A stretch of 5,626 nt of DNA. It comes from an uncultured Coriobacteriaceae bacterium (lineage in GTDB: Bacteria > Actinomycetota > Coriobacteriia > Coriobacteriales > Eggerthellaceae). The stretch covers positions 1 through 5,626 of the forward strand of contig URZP01000089.1 of the NCBI GenBank assembly GCA_900552365.1. The letters run 5' to 3'. Made by a program: the position numbers and the translations under genes. Shown in pieces: positions 5,231 through 5,626 of the stretch; positions within the stretch are counted from its first letter, which is position 1, and each line of letters opens with the position of its first letter. Under the pieces are notes generated by a model, which was not told the origin of the DNA, ran no database searches, and saw only the letters and a program-made list of their open reading frames with translations.

Positions 5231-5524
5231 ATCGTACCCCTTTCTCTCATTCGAATACGTTTAATGTCGGTGGTGCTTCGCTGCTCGTCGGGATGCGCCG
5301 AAGGTGCTTGTTGTTCTTGCTAAACGATTCGATCGAAGCGCATTTCGGCGAGCATGCAGTTGCGAGATTCTGGCCGATTTTTCGAGTTTAGTCCCCTTTC
5401 ATCTCGTTGTTAAATTCGCTCGCCCCCGCATCGGTGAGAGAGGCTGCGAGGGGGTTTGGCTTTTCGCTGCCTCGTTGCGGTTGCGTTTGCATGGCTTGAT
5501 TTTGGCGTGTTTTCCGCCCCGCCG
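5231..5524. other. Intergenic region upstream of the YeiH-family gene
   Basis: No supported gene is present. A plus-strand frame at 5304-5624 has arginine-rich, unstructured composition and no Shine-Dalgarno, and is judged spurious. The minus-strand promoter of the YeiH gene should lie here, but no pair of elements at proper spacing is convincing; weak AT-rich motifs near 5250-5265 are the best candidates. A 10-base palindrome TTCGATCGAA (5328-5337) and the GC-rich hairpin at 5419-5454 are the only clear structures. Confidence 0.5.
5419..5454. terminator. GC-rich hairpin, possible terminator (orientation uncertain)
   Basis: CCCCC (5423-5427) pairs with GGGGG (5450-5454), and GCA (5428-5430) with TGC (5445-5447) across a two-base bulge. 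An alternative pairs CTCGC (5419-5423) with GCGAG (5446-5450). On the plus strand it is followed by TTTGGCTTTT, which resembles a terminator tail, but no plus-strand gene ends here. On the minus strand it could end a gene beyond the right edge, with a weaker tail (GAATTTAAC). Confidence 0.35.
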
Positions 5525-5626
5525 AATCATCAGGTTCTCGCGATTCGTGTCGTTGAACAGGCTTTCAAGTAAATCATCAGAAACTGGTGATAGAATGCGA
5601 AACCGCAGGTTAATAGACTGGTGATT
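5525..5626 (+). promoter_or_regulatory. Repeated AATCAYCAG half-sites around an extended -10 motif
   Basis: AATCATCAG occurs on the plus strand at 5525-5533 and 5572-5580. Its counterpart CTGGTGAT occurs at 5584-5591 and 5618-5625. The middle two form an imperfect 19-base palindrome (5573-5591). Immediately after it is TGATAGAAT (5588-5596), an extended -10 motif (TG-N-TAGAAT) for the plus strand. No good -35 element is visible. The arrangement looks like an operator set controlling a rightward gene that starts outside the window. The regulator is not identified. Confidence 0.45.

Noticed and set aside
4514..5323. Plus-strand frame of 269 residues opposite the YeiH gene
   Set aside because: Its Asp/His/Gly-rich composition is typical of the antisense of hydrophobic helices. 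The minus strand encodes an unmistakable YeiH-family protein.
5553..5596. TTGAAC (5553-5558) as the -35 partner of the TAGAAT at 5591-5596
   Set aside because: The spacing is 32 bases, far from the usual 16-18. The extended -10 reading is kept instead.

Overview
The window is a moderately GC-rich bacterial segment (about 55% by eye) in which every convincing gene is read from the minus strand. The best guess is a Gram-positive anaerobe of the Coriobacteriia/Eggerthellaceae type. This is an inference from three things: a small FeoB-associated-type Cys-rich membrane protein, a long-form YeiH-family exporter, and a Gram-positive-style (Cheo-box-like) candidate LexA operator. No 16S or other marker gene is present to confirm it.

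Reading in the direction of transcription, from the right edge leftwards: (1) 5231-5626 has no convincing gene. It holds the upstream region of the YeiH gene, a GC-rich hairpin, and at the far right a set of four AATCAYCAG-type half-sites around an extended -10 motif on the plus strand that points out of the window. (2) 3881-5230 encodes a YeiH/UPF0324 putative sulfate/sulfite exporter and is followed by a strong terminator hairpin at 3783-3817. (3) 3616-3782 contains a long nested inverted repeat just upstream of (4) a 125-residue protein of unknown function (3238-3615). (5) 2858-3237 is a structured non-coding stretch with several hairpins. It ends in a sigma70-like promoter with a DtxR/IdeR-like palindrome on its -10 element. 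(6) 2591-2857 encodes a small FeoB-associated-type membrane protein with its own terminator (2547-2588).

(7) The left 2.5 kb is a two-gene operon. A radical SAM protein with a C-terminal helix-hairpin-helix motif (TIGR03916-like, 976-2463) overlaps by 4 bp (ATGA) a TIGR03915/DUF4130-family protein (8-979). These two families are known to occur together, and the second is sometimes fused to a uracil-DNA glycosylase-like domain. Both are predicted, not proven, to act in DNA repair or modification.

The most interesting observation is the control region of this operon. A near-consensus promoter (TTGACT-17 bp-TAGAAT) is embedded in a perfect 18-bp inverted repeat. Each arm contains a 14-bp site one mismatch from CGAAC-N4-GTTCG, the Gram-positive LexA box. 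One site fills the -35/-10 spacer and the other lies just downstream of the -10. This suggests that the poorly understood radical SAM/DUF4130 pair is under SOS control. The radical SAM protein also carries QMSLF, a good match to the beta-clamp-binding motif, in a probably disordered tail. Together these support an inducible, replication-associated DNA repair function.
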